Of a stretch of 64,000 nucleotides of DNA, positions 27,661 to 36,400 are shown one piece after another (the stretch's first letter is position 1; every line of letters starts with the position of its first letter). Origin of the DNA: Lewinellaceae bacterium (GTDB taxonomy: Bacteria > Bacteroidota > Bacteroidia > Chitinophagales > Saprospiraceae). Position numbers and translations under genes: made by a program. A model generated the notes under the pieces. The model saw nothing but the letters and a program-made list of their open reading frames with translations, was not told where the DNA came from and did not search any database. The DNA lies in NCBI GenBank assembly GCA_020636075.1, contig JACJYO010000003.1:868001-932000 (forward strand), read 5' to 3'.

Positions 27661-28638
27661 ATGTATATCACTGCCGCATCCACGATCTCGCATCAGCCGA
27701 CCTTTCGGAACAAAGGGTTTGCTGCCGGGTTGACGGTATTGGCGCGGCCTTCGGCGTTGTTGCATCCCGACTATAAATCCTTCATTCCGGCGATGAACCG
27801 GCGGCGCATGAGCGATGTGCTCGCCATGGCTATGGCCTGTAGCGTCGATTGCCTGGAGCAATGCGGTGTGGCGCAACCGGATGCTATTCTGGTGGGTACC
27901 AGCATGGGGAGTAATTTTTTTACCAAAACGTTTTTGGACAAAATCGCCAATGCCAGCGGCCCCATGATCTCCCCGACGGCGTTTATTCTCTCGACCCACA
28001 ACACGATTGCCGGGCAAATTTCCCTGTTCCTGGAAAATCCGAATTACAACATGACGCATACGCAAAACAGTTTGTCGTTTGAACAGGCCTTGCTCGATGG
28101 CATGTTTTGTTTGCAAAACGGAGACCACCACGTGTTGGTTGGCGCTGCCGACGAATCGGAAGATGTGCTGTACAACCTGAACGCCCGCCTGAAAACGATG
28201 GATGCCCATGCCACTTGCGGCGCCTCGTTTTTTGTGCTTTCGGCCGAAAAGTCCGCAGCATCGCCGCCGGTGCGCCTGGTGGATGTGGGGAGTTTTGGCC
28301 TGATCGGCGATGACTTGTCGCCCTATGTGCTGGAATTTTTACAGGTTAACCAACTGACGCCGGATCAAATTGACCTGGTGCTGTACGCCGGCACCAAGCC
28401 TGCGACGGAGAATGCCTTGCGCCGGATGTTTGCCGGGCCGGTCTTGCTGGATTACCAGGTGTTTTCCGGCGTTTATTACACCAATCCGGCATTTGCCCTG
28501 CATTACGCCGTGGATCTGCTGACCGGAGAACGGCCGCCGCCCGTCGGCAACATTTTGATCTGCAACAATTTGATTCCGGAAAACCTGGGGCTTCTATTGA
28601 TCGACACCGAAAATGCACGCCATGGCACGCTGGACTAA
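27661..28638 (+). CDS. Ketosynthase-like partner lacking the active-site Cys (chain-length-factor type)
   Basis: 325 residues with the shorter ketosynthase N-terminal-type fold (SPTAFILSTHNTIAGQISL). Where the true enzyme has STACSS, this one reads THTQNS (Gln135, Asn136), so no nucleophile. The His motifs are also absent. This resembles the ApeC-type partners of aryl polyene ketosynthases and chain length factors. It probably binds the preceding ketosynthase and sets chain length. Directly abuts that gene and overlaps the next by about 20 bp. Confidence 0.75.
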   Translation: MYITAASTISHQPTFRNKGFAAGLTVLARPSALLHPDYKSFIPAMNRRRMSDVLAMAMACSVDCLEQCGVAQPDAILVGTSMGSNFFTKTFLDKIANASGPMISPTAFILSTHNTIAGQISLFLENPNYNMTHTQNSLSFEQALLDGMFCLQNGDHHVLVGAADESEDVLYNLNARLKTMDAHATCGASFFVLSAEKSAASPPVRLVDVGSFGLIGDDLSPYVLEFLQVNQLTPDQIDLVLYAGTKPATENALRRMFAGPVLLDYQVFSGVYYTNPAFALHYAVDLLTGERPPPVGNILICNNLIPENLGLLLIDTENARHGTLD

Positions 28639-28987
28639 TTGTTTTGAAGTGGAAGAAATGACCCGCCAGGCGAGTGGGTTTTTGGCCAGGGTGCGTTTAA
28701 ACCCCGGTCATCCTGTTTATGCCGTGCATTTTCCAGGCCAGCCTGTAACGCCGGGTGTGATGCTGGTAAAACTGGTGCACGAACTGCTGGAGCAGCACCT
28801 CGGCCGGCCTCTGCGCCTGCACAGCATCGGCCAATGCAAGTTTTTGAATATGCTTGTTCCAAACAAAACCCCACAACTGCTGGTGCATGTTGATGTTGCG
28901 GAAACTCAGGGGCTTATTGATTGCAAGGCGCGGGGGGAGTTTGACGGGGTGGTGTTTTTTAAACTGGATTCGGTTTATGGGGATTGA
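28613..28987 (+). CDS. Hotdog-fold dehydratase (ApeI/FabZ-like)
   Basis: 124 residues. YAVHFPGQPVTPGVMLVKLVHELLE has the catalytic His in HFPG and the acidic residue in the long helix, as in ApeI-type 3-hydroxyacyl-ACP dehydratases. It starts inside the preceding gene (ATG 28613; ATG 28622 also possible), suggesting translational coupling. Last clear member of the locus. Two dehydratases with one ketosynthase pair suggest a polyunsaturated product. Confidence 0.72.
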   Translation: MHAMARWTNCFEVEEMTRQASGFLARVRLNPGHPVYAVHFPGQPVTPGVMLVKLVHELLEQHLGRPLRLHSIGQCKFLNMLVPNKTPQLLVHVDVAETQGLIDCKARGEFDGVVFFKLDSVYGD

Positions 28988-29065
28988 CAACATAACGTGC
29001 TAGCCGACTTACATCTCTAAACACGCTCGTGCTTCTTATTTTCATCCAAACCATAAAAAACCACA

Positions 29066-29542
29066 ATGCTGGATTTGATCAACAAGCTGTTGGAGCCGGA
29101 TTTAGGAAACGAACCGGACTGGGCGACACAAGAATTGTATCATTCGCTTATGTATCTGGTGCATTTGACGGATGACGAGCAGTCTAAATTAATCTATCAC
29201 AGGATACTGTATGCAGTTGGGAATAATCACATGGGCACGTATTATCCCATCGTAACCGATGCGCTGCCGATTCTTTTAAAAGTTGCGTTTGAACACCAGC
29301 ATGAAATCGTTCGAAATTGTGCATTGGAGGTCATCACCGATCTATACCTCTCATTCGTTTCAGAAATTATGGGGGTAGGCAGCGATTACACGGAGGATGA
29401 ATTGGATACGCTTGTCGCCAATGAAGTGGAATCGCATCTGGAGCAATTTCAGGCATTGTTGGATAACCCGGCGGAGAGCGATCGGAATAAGGCGCTGGTG
29501 AAGGATATTGTGGCGCATATTATGAAGGAAGCCTCCAGGTAG
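29066..29542 (+). CDS. Acidic alpha-helical protein of unknown function
   Basis: 158 residues, acidic, no signal peptide. The middle (YYPIVTDALPILLKVAFEHQHEIVRNCALEVITDLY) reads like HEAT-type helical repeats, a pattern also seen in bacterial immunity proteins, but no toxin gene lies nearby. 78 nt after the dehydratase on the same strand; membership in that locus is doubtful. Unrecognised. Confidence 0.6.
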   Translation: MLDLINKLLEPDLGNEPDWATQELYHSLMYLVHLTDDEQSKLIYHRILYAVGNNHMGTYYPIVTDALPILLKVAFEHQHEIVRNCALEVITDLYLSFVSEIMGVGSDYTEDELDTLVANEVESHLEQFQALLDNPAESDRNKALVKDIVAHIMKEASR

Positions 29543-29662
29543 GTCTTGTGATTCACTTGATTTTGAATGGCAAATTGACAATAGGTATGGCTGATTCGCA
29601 TGAAATATGTAGGACTTCTTCAGTTTGGTAGATTTGCCAAATCTGACGACAACTGGAAAGCA

Positions 29663-30508
29663 CTACACTTTTGACGGCGTCAAATAAATACCGTCTGGTT
29701 CCAAGCGGATCCGGTGTTGCTTATAGAGTGCGCCGATAGCTTTTTTAAAGGTTTTTTTACTCATTTGGAGGCGCGCTGCGATTTCATCCGGGGCGCTTTT
29801 GTCGTTGAGCGGAAGGTAACCCTGATTGGCCTGTAGGGCGGAGATGATTTTTTGGCTATTGGGTTCTACCTTGGCATAGCCGGGCTTTTCGAGGCTTACG
29901 TCAATTTTTCCGTCCTCGCGCACCTGTTTGATGTAGCCTGTGCAGCGGTCGCCCCGGCGTATTTTTACAAAAGTTTCATTGTCATAAATCAGTCCCTGGT
30001 AGCGGTGGTTGATGATGACATTGTGGCCCAATTCAGTGCGGTTATCAATGAGGAGGTCTACTTCCTGTCCGGCTTCCAGTCGGATAAAACTTTCCTGGAA
30101 AAATCGCTGGTAACGCCCGCTGGCGGCGAGGCGGTCGGTTTGCTCGTCAAGGTACAGGTACACGATGTACCAATTGTCGGGGATCATCCGGCCGGGCTGC
30201 TCTCGAAAGGGCACAAACAGGTCTTTGTCCAGGCCCCAATCGAGAAAAGCGCCGTGGTCGTTTACGTCCTTTACTTGCAGGCAGGCAAATTCATGCAGTT
30301 TGATCAGCGGCGTATCGGTGGTGGCAATCAGGCAGTCGTCGGAATCCTTAAACACAAAAACGGGGAGCGTATCGCCGGGTTTCCAGTTGTTGGGCAGATC
30401 CTTATTGGGAAGCAGCACAGTTTCGCTGCCTTCATCGTCGGTGAGTTGAACGCCGTTGTGTACTTGCTGTACGATTTTAAGGTTGTTGGTTTCACCGAGA
30501 TGGATCAT
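29663..30508 (-). CDS. cvfB: CvfB/YitL-like S1-domain RNA-binding protein
   Basis: 281 residues from the ATG at 30508. Successive S1-like OB folds are visible (for example VKDVNDHGAFLDWGLDKDLFVPFREQPG and VRRGDRCTGYIKQVREDGKIDVSLEKPG-type text), ending in a winged-helix segment (PDEIAARLQMSKKTFKKAIGALYKQHRIRLEPDGIYL). This S1-S1-wHTH order is that of CvfB-family proteins. A start at 30595 would add 29 residues without homology-like character. Monocistronic by spacing. Confidence 0.85.
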   Translation of the reverse strand: MIHLGETNNLKIVQQVHNGVQLTDDEGSETVLLPNKDLPNNWKPGDTLPVFVFKDSDDCLIATTDTPLIKLHEFACLQVKDVNDHGAFLDWGLDKDLFVPFREQPGRMIPDNWYIVYLYLDEQTDRLAASGRYQRFFQESFIRLEAGQEVDLLIDNRTELGHNVIINHRYQGLIYDNETFVKIRRGDRCTGYIKQVREDGKIDVSLEKPGYAKVEPNSQKIISALQANQGYLPLNDKSAPDEIAARLQMSKKTFKKAIGALYKQHRIRLEPDGIYLTPSKV

Positions 30509-30654
30509 GTTTTGGATGGTTGTTGGCGGTATAAAGGTAGGAAAAATGAGGCTGGCCCCGGAATGTTCCGCTTGTACAGATACGTTGTTGGGCATCTTGT
30601 TATTTGTATTTGCAGCCTGCTGTTTATTCGGATTTTGAGAAATACCTGGATAAA

Positions 30655-30690
30655 AAAAAGGCCTACGCGTTATAACGCATAAGCCTTAGA
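30655..30690 (-). terminator. Terminator after tRNA-Ser(CGA)
   Basis: An imperfect palindrome around GCGTTATAACGC (30655-30690) is followed on the minus strand by eight T residues. It begins 5 bp past the encoded CCA of the tRNA. Confidence 0.75.
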
Positions 30691-30694
30691 AATT

Positions 30695-30784
<90 letters not shown>

Positions 30785-30786
30785 TT

Positions 30787-30814
30787 GCCCGCCGTAGCCT
30801 TGGCGAAGGCGGGC
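30787..30814. repeat. 28-bp palindrome, family A copy 1
   Basis: GCCCGCCGTAGCCTTGGCGA followed by AGGCGGGC, immediately upstream of tRNA-Ser(CGA). Same family as 31221-31248, 31344-31371 and 31426-31451. Confidence 0.85.
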
Positions 30815-30871
30815 TTGCCCGCAAACCCAAATTTGGCGTAAGCGGGTTGTATTCCATATGCCTGCCACAGT

Positions 30872-31159
30872 CTAAACTTCAGCAGACAATAAATGCTTTT
30901 TTGCAAACGCTCTTCCCGAACCCGACTTTAGGTACTTCTCAAAAGCAAAAGCCCTGGATTGTTCAGTAAATGCGCAAGACCAAATCAATTTTACAGGAGT
31001 CAACACTTTTGTAGACTCTACGTAACCTTTTTGATGCCGGTTCAGGCGTTCTTTCAAATTGCTCGTGCATCCGGTGTAAGTACTTTTGTCGCTACAACGC
31101 AGGATGTAAACGTAGTAATAGGTTGATTCTTCAGGGGCAGGTTCCGGGTTTTCTAACAT
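30872..31159 (-). CDS. GIY-YIG domain protein (UPF0213-like)
   Basis: 95 residues from the ATG at 31159. YYVYILRCSDKSTYTGCTSNL gives the split YVYIL...YTG signature, followed by the Arg of ERLNRHQKG and a conserved Glu-Lys (AFEKYLKSG). This is the single-domain YhbQ/UPF0213-type nuclease family, of unclear cellular role. Sits between the two tRNA-Ser genes on the same strand. A GTG/ATG start further up (31207) is possible but less likely. Confidence 0.85.
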   Translation of the reverse strand: MLENPEPAPEESTYYYVYILRCSDKSTYTGCTSNLKERLNRHQKGYVESTKVLTPVKLIWSCAFTEQSRAFAFEKYLKSGSGRAFAKKHLLSAEV

Positions 31160-31220
31160 GGTTATATTTTTCTGAACCTGTGAATCCAATTGAAGATGTA
31201 TCTTCAATTGGTTGGGGCGA

Positions 31221-31248
31221 ACCCGCCTACGCCAAGGCTTCGGCGGGT
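31221..31248. repeat. 28-bp palindrome, family A copy 2
   Basis: ACCCGCCTACGCCAAGGCTT followed by CGGCGGGT, just downstream of tRNA-Ser(GGA) on the minus strand; may act as its processing or termination hairpin. Confidence 0.85.
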
Positions 31249-31252
31249 GAAG

Positions 31253-31340
31253 CGGAGAGGGAGGGATTCGAACCCTCGATACGCTTTTGGCGTATACGCA
31301 CTTTCCAGGCGCGCTCCTTAAACCACTCGGACACCTCTCC
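31253..31340 (-). tRNA. tRNA-Ser (anticodon GGA)
   Basis: Class II tRNA. Minus strand: acceptor GGAGAGG with CCTCTCC, D-arm GTCCGAGTGG, anticodon region GCCTGGAAAGT (anticodon GGA), long variable arm, T-arm GGTTCGAATCC, G discriminator. CCA is not encoded, unlike the other tRNA-Ser here. Confidence 0.95.
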
Positions 31341-31343
31341 TTT

Positions 31344-31371
31344 ACCCGCCGAAGCCTTGGCGTAGGCGGGT
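31344..31371. repeat. 28-bp palindrome, family A copy 3
   Basis: ACCCGCCGAAGCCTTGGCGT followed by AGGCGGGT, 3 bp upstream of tRNA-Ser(GGA), within its presumed precursor. Confidence 0.85.
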
Positions 31372-31425
31372 TTTTCTGTATTTACAGGCAAAAAAGCCTA
31401 AATTTTCCAGTGTTTAAATGAACTT

Positions 31426-31451
31426 GCCCGCCTTCGCCAAGGCTTCGGCGG
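31426..31451. repeat. 26-bp palindrome, family A copy 4
   Basis: GCCCGCCTTCGCCAAGGCTT followed by CGGCGG, between the tRNA promoter and copy 3. Confidence 0.8.
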
Positions 31452-31462
31452 AAAAAGGCGTG

Positions 31463-31493
31463 CAAAGGTAAGCTGCACTTTAGCAAATAACAA
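31463..31493 (-). promoter_or_regulatory. Bacteroidota-type promoter for tRNA-Ser(GGA)
   Basis: On the minus strand TTG (31491-31493), 20-nt spacer, TACCTTTG (31463-31470), a full match to TTG-N19/20-TAnnTTTG. Predicted start near 31457, about 115 nt before the mature tRNA. Confidence 0.7.
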
Positions 31494-31539
31494 GCCACAA
31501 TGCAATCAGAATTTTATCTTCCTGCTTTTCGCTGGGCTG

Positions 31540-31547
31540 TATCTTTG
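31540..31547 (+). promoter_or_regulatory. TAnnTTTG -7 box, near-leaderless start
   Basis: TATCTTTG ends 7 nt before the ATG at 31555, so the transcript would begin at or next to the start codon. The -33 region is weak. Confidence 0.6.
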
Positions 31548-31554
31548 GCCATGC

Positions 31555-31887
31555 ATGAAAGCTGTTTTGTTTCACTCGAGTACGCGCCAGGCGACCACGA
31601 TTGTGCTTTTGCTGTTTGCTGTGGCTACCATGTGGGCGGCAGGAGAGCCGGCTTTGCAGCATTGGGCGGCGCAGGCGCGCTGGATAGCGTTGGGATTCTT
31701 GCTGGCGGGTATGGGATTGTTGGTGTTTCGCCGTACGCGCCTGATGTTTGTCTGCCTGGGATGCAGCGCCGCCATCTGCCTGTTTTTTAACGAACTGGAA
31801 CAAAAAAATAACGACCACCCGGCCAGTGTCCACCCGGTCAATCAACACGATTCAACCTACAATGAGTTTACAGCGCCGTATCGATAG
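31555..31887 (+). CDS. Small membrane protein
   Basis: 110 residues with about three membrane helices (residues 14-32, 40-58, 62-79) and a polar C-terminal tail. It overlaps the diacylglycerol kinase gene by 26 bp, so translation is probably coupled. A perfect -7 box lies just before the start. No family recognised. Confidence 0.6.
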   Translation: MKAVLFHSSTRQATTIVLLLFAVATMWAAGEPALQHWAAQARWIALGFLLAGMGLLVFRRTRLMFVCLGCSAAICLFFNELEQKNNDHPASVHPVNQHDSTYNEFTAPYR

Positions 31888-32230
31888 TTTTCGCTATGCC
31901 CTCCGGGGTGTGGTCGATCTTGTGCGCAGCCAGGTGAACGCACAAATACATCTGGCCATTTCCGCCGGGGTGCTTCTGGCCGGATTTTGGCTGGGGCTCT
32001 CGAGTTTGGAATGGGTAGCCATTGTCCTCTGCATGGCCCTGGTGCTGGCCCTGGAGGCGGTCAACACCGCCCTTGAATACCTCACCGACCTGGTTTCACC
32101 CGGACAGCATCCGCTCGCCGGTAAAGCCAAGGATGTGGCTGCGGCCGCCGTATTGCTGGCGGCCATTGGGGCTGCGGTGGTTGGCCTGATCATTTTTTTA
32201 CCGAAACTGTATGCGCTGGTTGCCGGGTAG
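31862..32230 (+). CDS. dgkA: Prokaryotic diacylglycerol/undecaprenol kinase
   Basis: 122 residues from the ATG at 31862. Three membrane helices and the family signature EAVNTALEYLTDLVSP with the catalytic Glu and metal-binding Asn/Glu. The N-terminal RIDSFRYALRGV amphipathic segment also fits. In Gram-negative Bacteroidota the lipid substrate may be diacylglycerol or undecaprenol. Overlaps the genes on both sides (26 bp and 20 bp), so the three form an operon. Confidence 0.9.
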   Translation: MSLQRRIDSFRYALRGVVDLVRSQVNAQIHLAISAGVLLAGFWLGLSSLEWVAIVLCMALVLALEAVNTALEYLTDLVSPGQHPLAGKAKDVAAAAVLLAAIGAAVVGLIIFLPKLYALVAG

Positions 32231-33278
32231 TCTATTCAAAAAAAAGTCGCTAGTCATCCGGCGTATTCAAACCGCAGGGCGGGTGCTCCTGCTATTGTTG
32301 TACCTCACCCCTGCTTCTGCCCAGCAACCGCCGTTTTTCGCTCTGGCACCTGCCGACAGCCTGCACCCCGGCCGATTCTGGGCGGCCCTGGGAACGGGCA
32401 CGGTGGCATACGGCGCTGCGATGGCAGGTTTGTACCACACCTGGTATGCAGATTACCCCTCCGGACCTTTTCACACTTTCGACGATGCTGCGCAATGGAA
32501 TCAAATGGACAAAATGGGGCACGGACTGATGGCCTACCACGAAAGCCGCTGGATCTACAGTGCTGCTCGATGGACAGGTATTGCTCCTCAAAAATCGGCC
32601 TGGTTGGGCTTCGCCGGTGGCCAATTGATCCAGACTTCCATTGAACTGCTGGACGGCTTCTCCACCGAATGGGGATTTTCCTGGACCGACATGGGCGCCA
32701 ACCTTCTGGGGTCGGGCCTGTTTCTGGGGCAGCAACTCGGCTGGCAGGAGCAACGCATACTCCTGAAAATGAGTGCCTGGCCGGTCCGCTATCCCGACAC
32801 GCGCATTTATCCCGAATCACCGGCCGGAAATATGCAGTGGACCACCTTGCAACAACGCGCCGACGCGCTGTACGGCACAGGCCCGGTGAGCTTGTTTTTA
32901 AAAAATTACAACACCCTGGCCGTTTGGCTGTCGGTGAACCCGGCGTCGTTTTTACCGGAACGCCCGGCCTGGCTGCCGCGTTGGCTCAACCTGGCGGTGG
33001 GTTTCGGCGCCGATAATCTTTTTGCCGGAACCGGTTACACCTGGCAGGCCGATAAATCCTGTTCGGGCCCGGATTGTTTGCGCTACCGTCTCAACCCGGT
33101 GGAATATCCGCGTACCCGGCAGTATTTTTTGTCCCTGGATGTCGACTTTAGCCGCCTGGGCGTGAAAAGCCGGTTTTTGAAGGCAGTTTTGGGTATGGTA
33201 AATATTTTGAAGTTTCCGGCGCCGGCGCTGGAAGTGAACAGCCGGGGGAATTGGCGCTTTCACCCCCTTTATTTTTAA
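32211..33278 (+). CDS. DUF2279-like (YfiM-type) envelope protein
   Basis: 355 residues with an N-terminal hydrophobic signal (about 20-38, ending ASAQ). Conserved blocks DKMGHGLMAYHESRW, GFAGGQLIQTSIELLDGFSTEWGFSWTDMGANLLGSGLF match the DUF2279/YfiM pattern as I recall it. No enzymatic assignment; probable periplasmic or outer-membrane location. Start overlaps dgkA by 20 bp; an internal start cannot be excluded. Confidence 0.7.
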   Translation: MRWLPGSLFKKKSLVIRRIQTAGRVLLLLLYLTPASAQQPPFFALAPADSLHPGRFWAALGTGTVAYGAAMAGLYHTWYADYPSGPFHTFDDAAQWNQMDKMGHGLMAYHESRWIYSAARWTGIAPQKSAWLGFAGGQLIQTSIELLDGFSTEWGFSWTDMGANLLGSGLFLGQQLGWQEQRILLKMSAWPVRYPDTRIYPESPAGNMQWTTLQQRADALYGTGPVSLFLKNYNTLAVWLSVNPASFLPERPAWLPRWLNLAVGFGADNLFAGTGYTWQADKSCSGPDCLRYRLNPVEYPRTRQYFLSLDVDFSRLGVKSRFLKAVLGMVNILKFPAPALEVNSRGNWRFHPLYF

Positions 33279-33287
33279 TTTAATCCC

Positions 33288-33295
33288 TACTTTTG
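33288..33295 (+). promoter_or_regulatory. TAnnTTTG -7 box upstream of the T9SS repeat protein
   Basis: TACTTTTG, perfect -7 match, giving a leader of about 110 nt before ATG 33411. No good -33 element is seen. Confidence 0.45.
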
Positions 33296-33410
33296 GCACT
33301 ACAATGATCGCGTTGGAAAGCAAATATTCGCTTCGCGGTATCTTACCCCAATAGACCCCCTAATCTTGATTTAATCCGCATTATTTTCTCACCAACAATC
33401 TTAATCTGCT

Positions 33411-36400
33411 ATGCGCATCCCTAACATTTTGCCGATGCTGCTATTGGCCATTTCCATGCCTTTGGCAGCACAGAACACTTCCTGTTCCATTTTTGATTTG
33501 ACGGCTCAAGTGGTGGATTGTGTAGGCGACGAATTTTACGTCAGCCTCAACTTCCAGCACGAAAACACCAGCAACGAAGGTTTTGCTGTGGCCGGCAACA
33601 ATGGCGTGTCGTTTGGAAATTTTTCCTTCGACGACCTGCCGGTAGTGCTCGGTCCTTTTGCGGCCGATGGCACCACTTCGTATGGATTCCTTGTCCAGGA
33701 CCTGGTTTTTCCAACCTGTGCCGCCGACATTGGTATTGGCACCGTCAGTTGCAGCACCACCGGTCCCTGCGAGATTTACGACCTCGTAGTCGAAACCGGC
33801 CCCTGCAACGACAACGGTACCTACGTGGTCAAGATCAATTTCAAAGTGGAAAATTCCACCAACAACCTGTTCGACCTGTGGGGTAACAACCAGTACCTGG
33901 GTTCCTACAAACTGAGTGACTTACCCCTGAAAATCGACCAGTTTCCGGCAGGCAACAGCCTCGTCGGCGTCGTGAAAGTTTGCATCAACGACAACCCTAA
34001 TTGTTGCCGCGTCAAAGAGTTTAACGCACCCGACTGCACCCAAACCAACCCCTGTGAAATTTCTGATGTATCGGTGAAAACCGGTGACTGCCAACCCGGC
34101 GGTTTGTACAAGCTGGTGCTCGACTTCAAAGTCTCGGGCGCCAACAACGATTTCTTTGAAGTATGGGCCGGAAACGGCCAGTACCTGGGCTTTTTCCCCT
34201 TGAGCCAATTGCCCCTGAGCCTGCCGTTCCCCTGGGGTGGCGGCACGGTGGATCACCTCAAAATTTGTATTAACGACAGTCCGGACTGCTGCAAGAACGT
34301 AGAGTTTCCGGCGCCGCCTTGCTTCGACCCCTGCCGCATTGGCAACCTCCGGGTGGAAACCGGCGATTGTACTTCCGATTCAACCTTTGGAATTTGGGTA
34401 AAATTTCAACTGCCGGCAAATTCCCCGGTCGACTCGTTTGGCCTTTGGGCCGCAAATGGCGACTTCCTGGGCCGTTTTGCGGTGGCTGATATGCCAATCC
34501 ACATAACTGATTTTCCCTGGAATGGCGGTTCTATAGACGGTATCCGCGTTTGCGTGAGCAACAGTTGCTGCCGTGAAAAAGAATTCAATGTACCCGAATG
34601 CCTGGCGCCGCCATGCGGCATCGAAGACTTGCATGTGGGCGTCGGCGGATGTACGTCGCCAAAGACCTATAAACTGGAACTGAATTTCAGTGTTGATGCC
34701 AACACCTCGCCACATTCAAAATTTCAGGTATGGGCCGAAAACGGCGACTCGCTCGGTACTTTCGACCTCTCACAATTGCCGCTGGGGCTGAATTTTCCCT
34801 GGAATGGCGATGCGATAGATGCCCTGAAAGTTTGCCTGCTGGATGCCGATGGCAATGAAACCTGTTGCAAAATCGTCGAATTCAATGCCCCGGATTGTGT
34901 AGGCCAGGATTGCGGAATTTTTAATTTGGAAATAAAAACCGGCGACTGCCTCACCGACCACACGTATGAAGTTTGGATCAATTTCCAAACACCGGCTGCC
35001 AGCTTGCAGAAGTTTGGCGTTTGGGCCGGCGCCGGTAAATTCCTGGGCTTTTACTCGGTAACCGATTTGCCGATCTACATCAAAAACTTCCCGGCCAGCG
35101 GCGGCAGCACCGACAAGATTATCATTTGCTTTAGCAATGCCTGCTGCACCACCAAGGAGTTCAATGCCCCCGATTGTGTCGCCAAACCCTGTGATATCAA
35201 TGACCTGACGGTCAAAACCGGCGATTGCACTTCCGACAGCACCTACCAACTGGTGATCAATTTTAAAATAGCCGGACCAACGCCCAGCCTGAACGTGCCG
35301 TTCAAAGTGTATGCCGATAATGGCGACCTTGTTGGAACGTACAACACGGCAAACCTGCCCGTCGTCATCAACAATTACCCGTGGAATGGCAATGCGTTTG
35401 ATGCGGTTAAAATTTGCATTAGTCTAACGCCCAATACGACCTGTTGTAAGGTGAAGGAATTCAAGGCGCCCGATTGCCTGGGTGACCCTTGTGGCATTTT
35501 TAACCTGAAAGTAGAGACCGGTGCTTGCAACAACGACGGTACGTACGAAATATGGGTCAACTTCCAGACTACTGCCGGGGCGAACACGCCATTCGGTTTG
35601 TGGGCCGGGAACGGCCAGTTTTTGGGCGTTTATTCGGTAGGCGACCTGCCGATACATGTCCAGCATTTTCCCGGAACCGGGCAGGCGGTTGACGTAGTGA
35701 AGGTATGCCTGGTGAATACAGCCAGCACGCCCCCGTGTTGCCGGACGAAGGAGTTTAAAGCACCAACCTGCAGCGACCCCTGTGGTATTGCAAGCCTGGA
35801 GGTAAAAGTCGGCGATTGTACGTCCAACGAAACATACGAAGCGTGGATTCACCTGAATGTGAACAGCCCATCCAATACGACCCTGGTGGCGGTGTACACC
35901 AACGGCGATCTGTACGGGGTGTACCCGCTGGCTGATTTCCCGCTGTACATTCCGGACTTCCACTGGAATGGTGGCCAAAACGACGTGGTGAAAGTTTGCC
36001 TGGTCACGCCGCTCACGGTGATTTGCTGTAAAACAGTGGAGTTTGCCGTGCCGGATTGCCTGAACCCGCACTTGTGCTCCATTTATGACTTTGTGGTCGA
36101 TCCGGGCGAATGTACCTCCGATAAGACCTACAAACTTTTCCTGAATTTCAAGGTCGACAACCCCGGCGCCGCCACGCATTTCGGTGTGTGGGCCAACGGC
36201 ACGTTCTTTGGCAGCTATCCGCTTACTGATTTGCCGTTGACTATTCCGAATTTCCCTTGGGGCGGCGGACAAGTTGATTTTGTAAAAGTGTGTATTATAG
36301 ACTCAAACGACCCGGCTGCCAACCCGACTTGTTGTGCGGTGAAGGAATATCATGTGCCGGATTGTTTGCTGAAGTATTGTGATATCAACGACCTCAAGGT

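Noticed and set aside
31253..31340. Possible tRNA-associated integration site
   Set aside because: No direct repeat of the tRNA 3' end and no integrase gene were found within the window.
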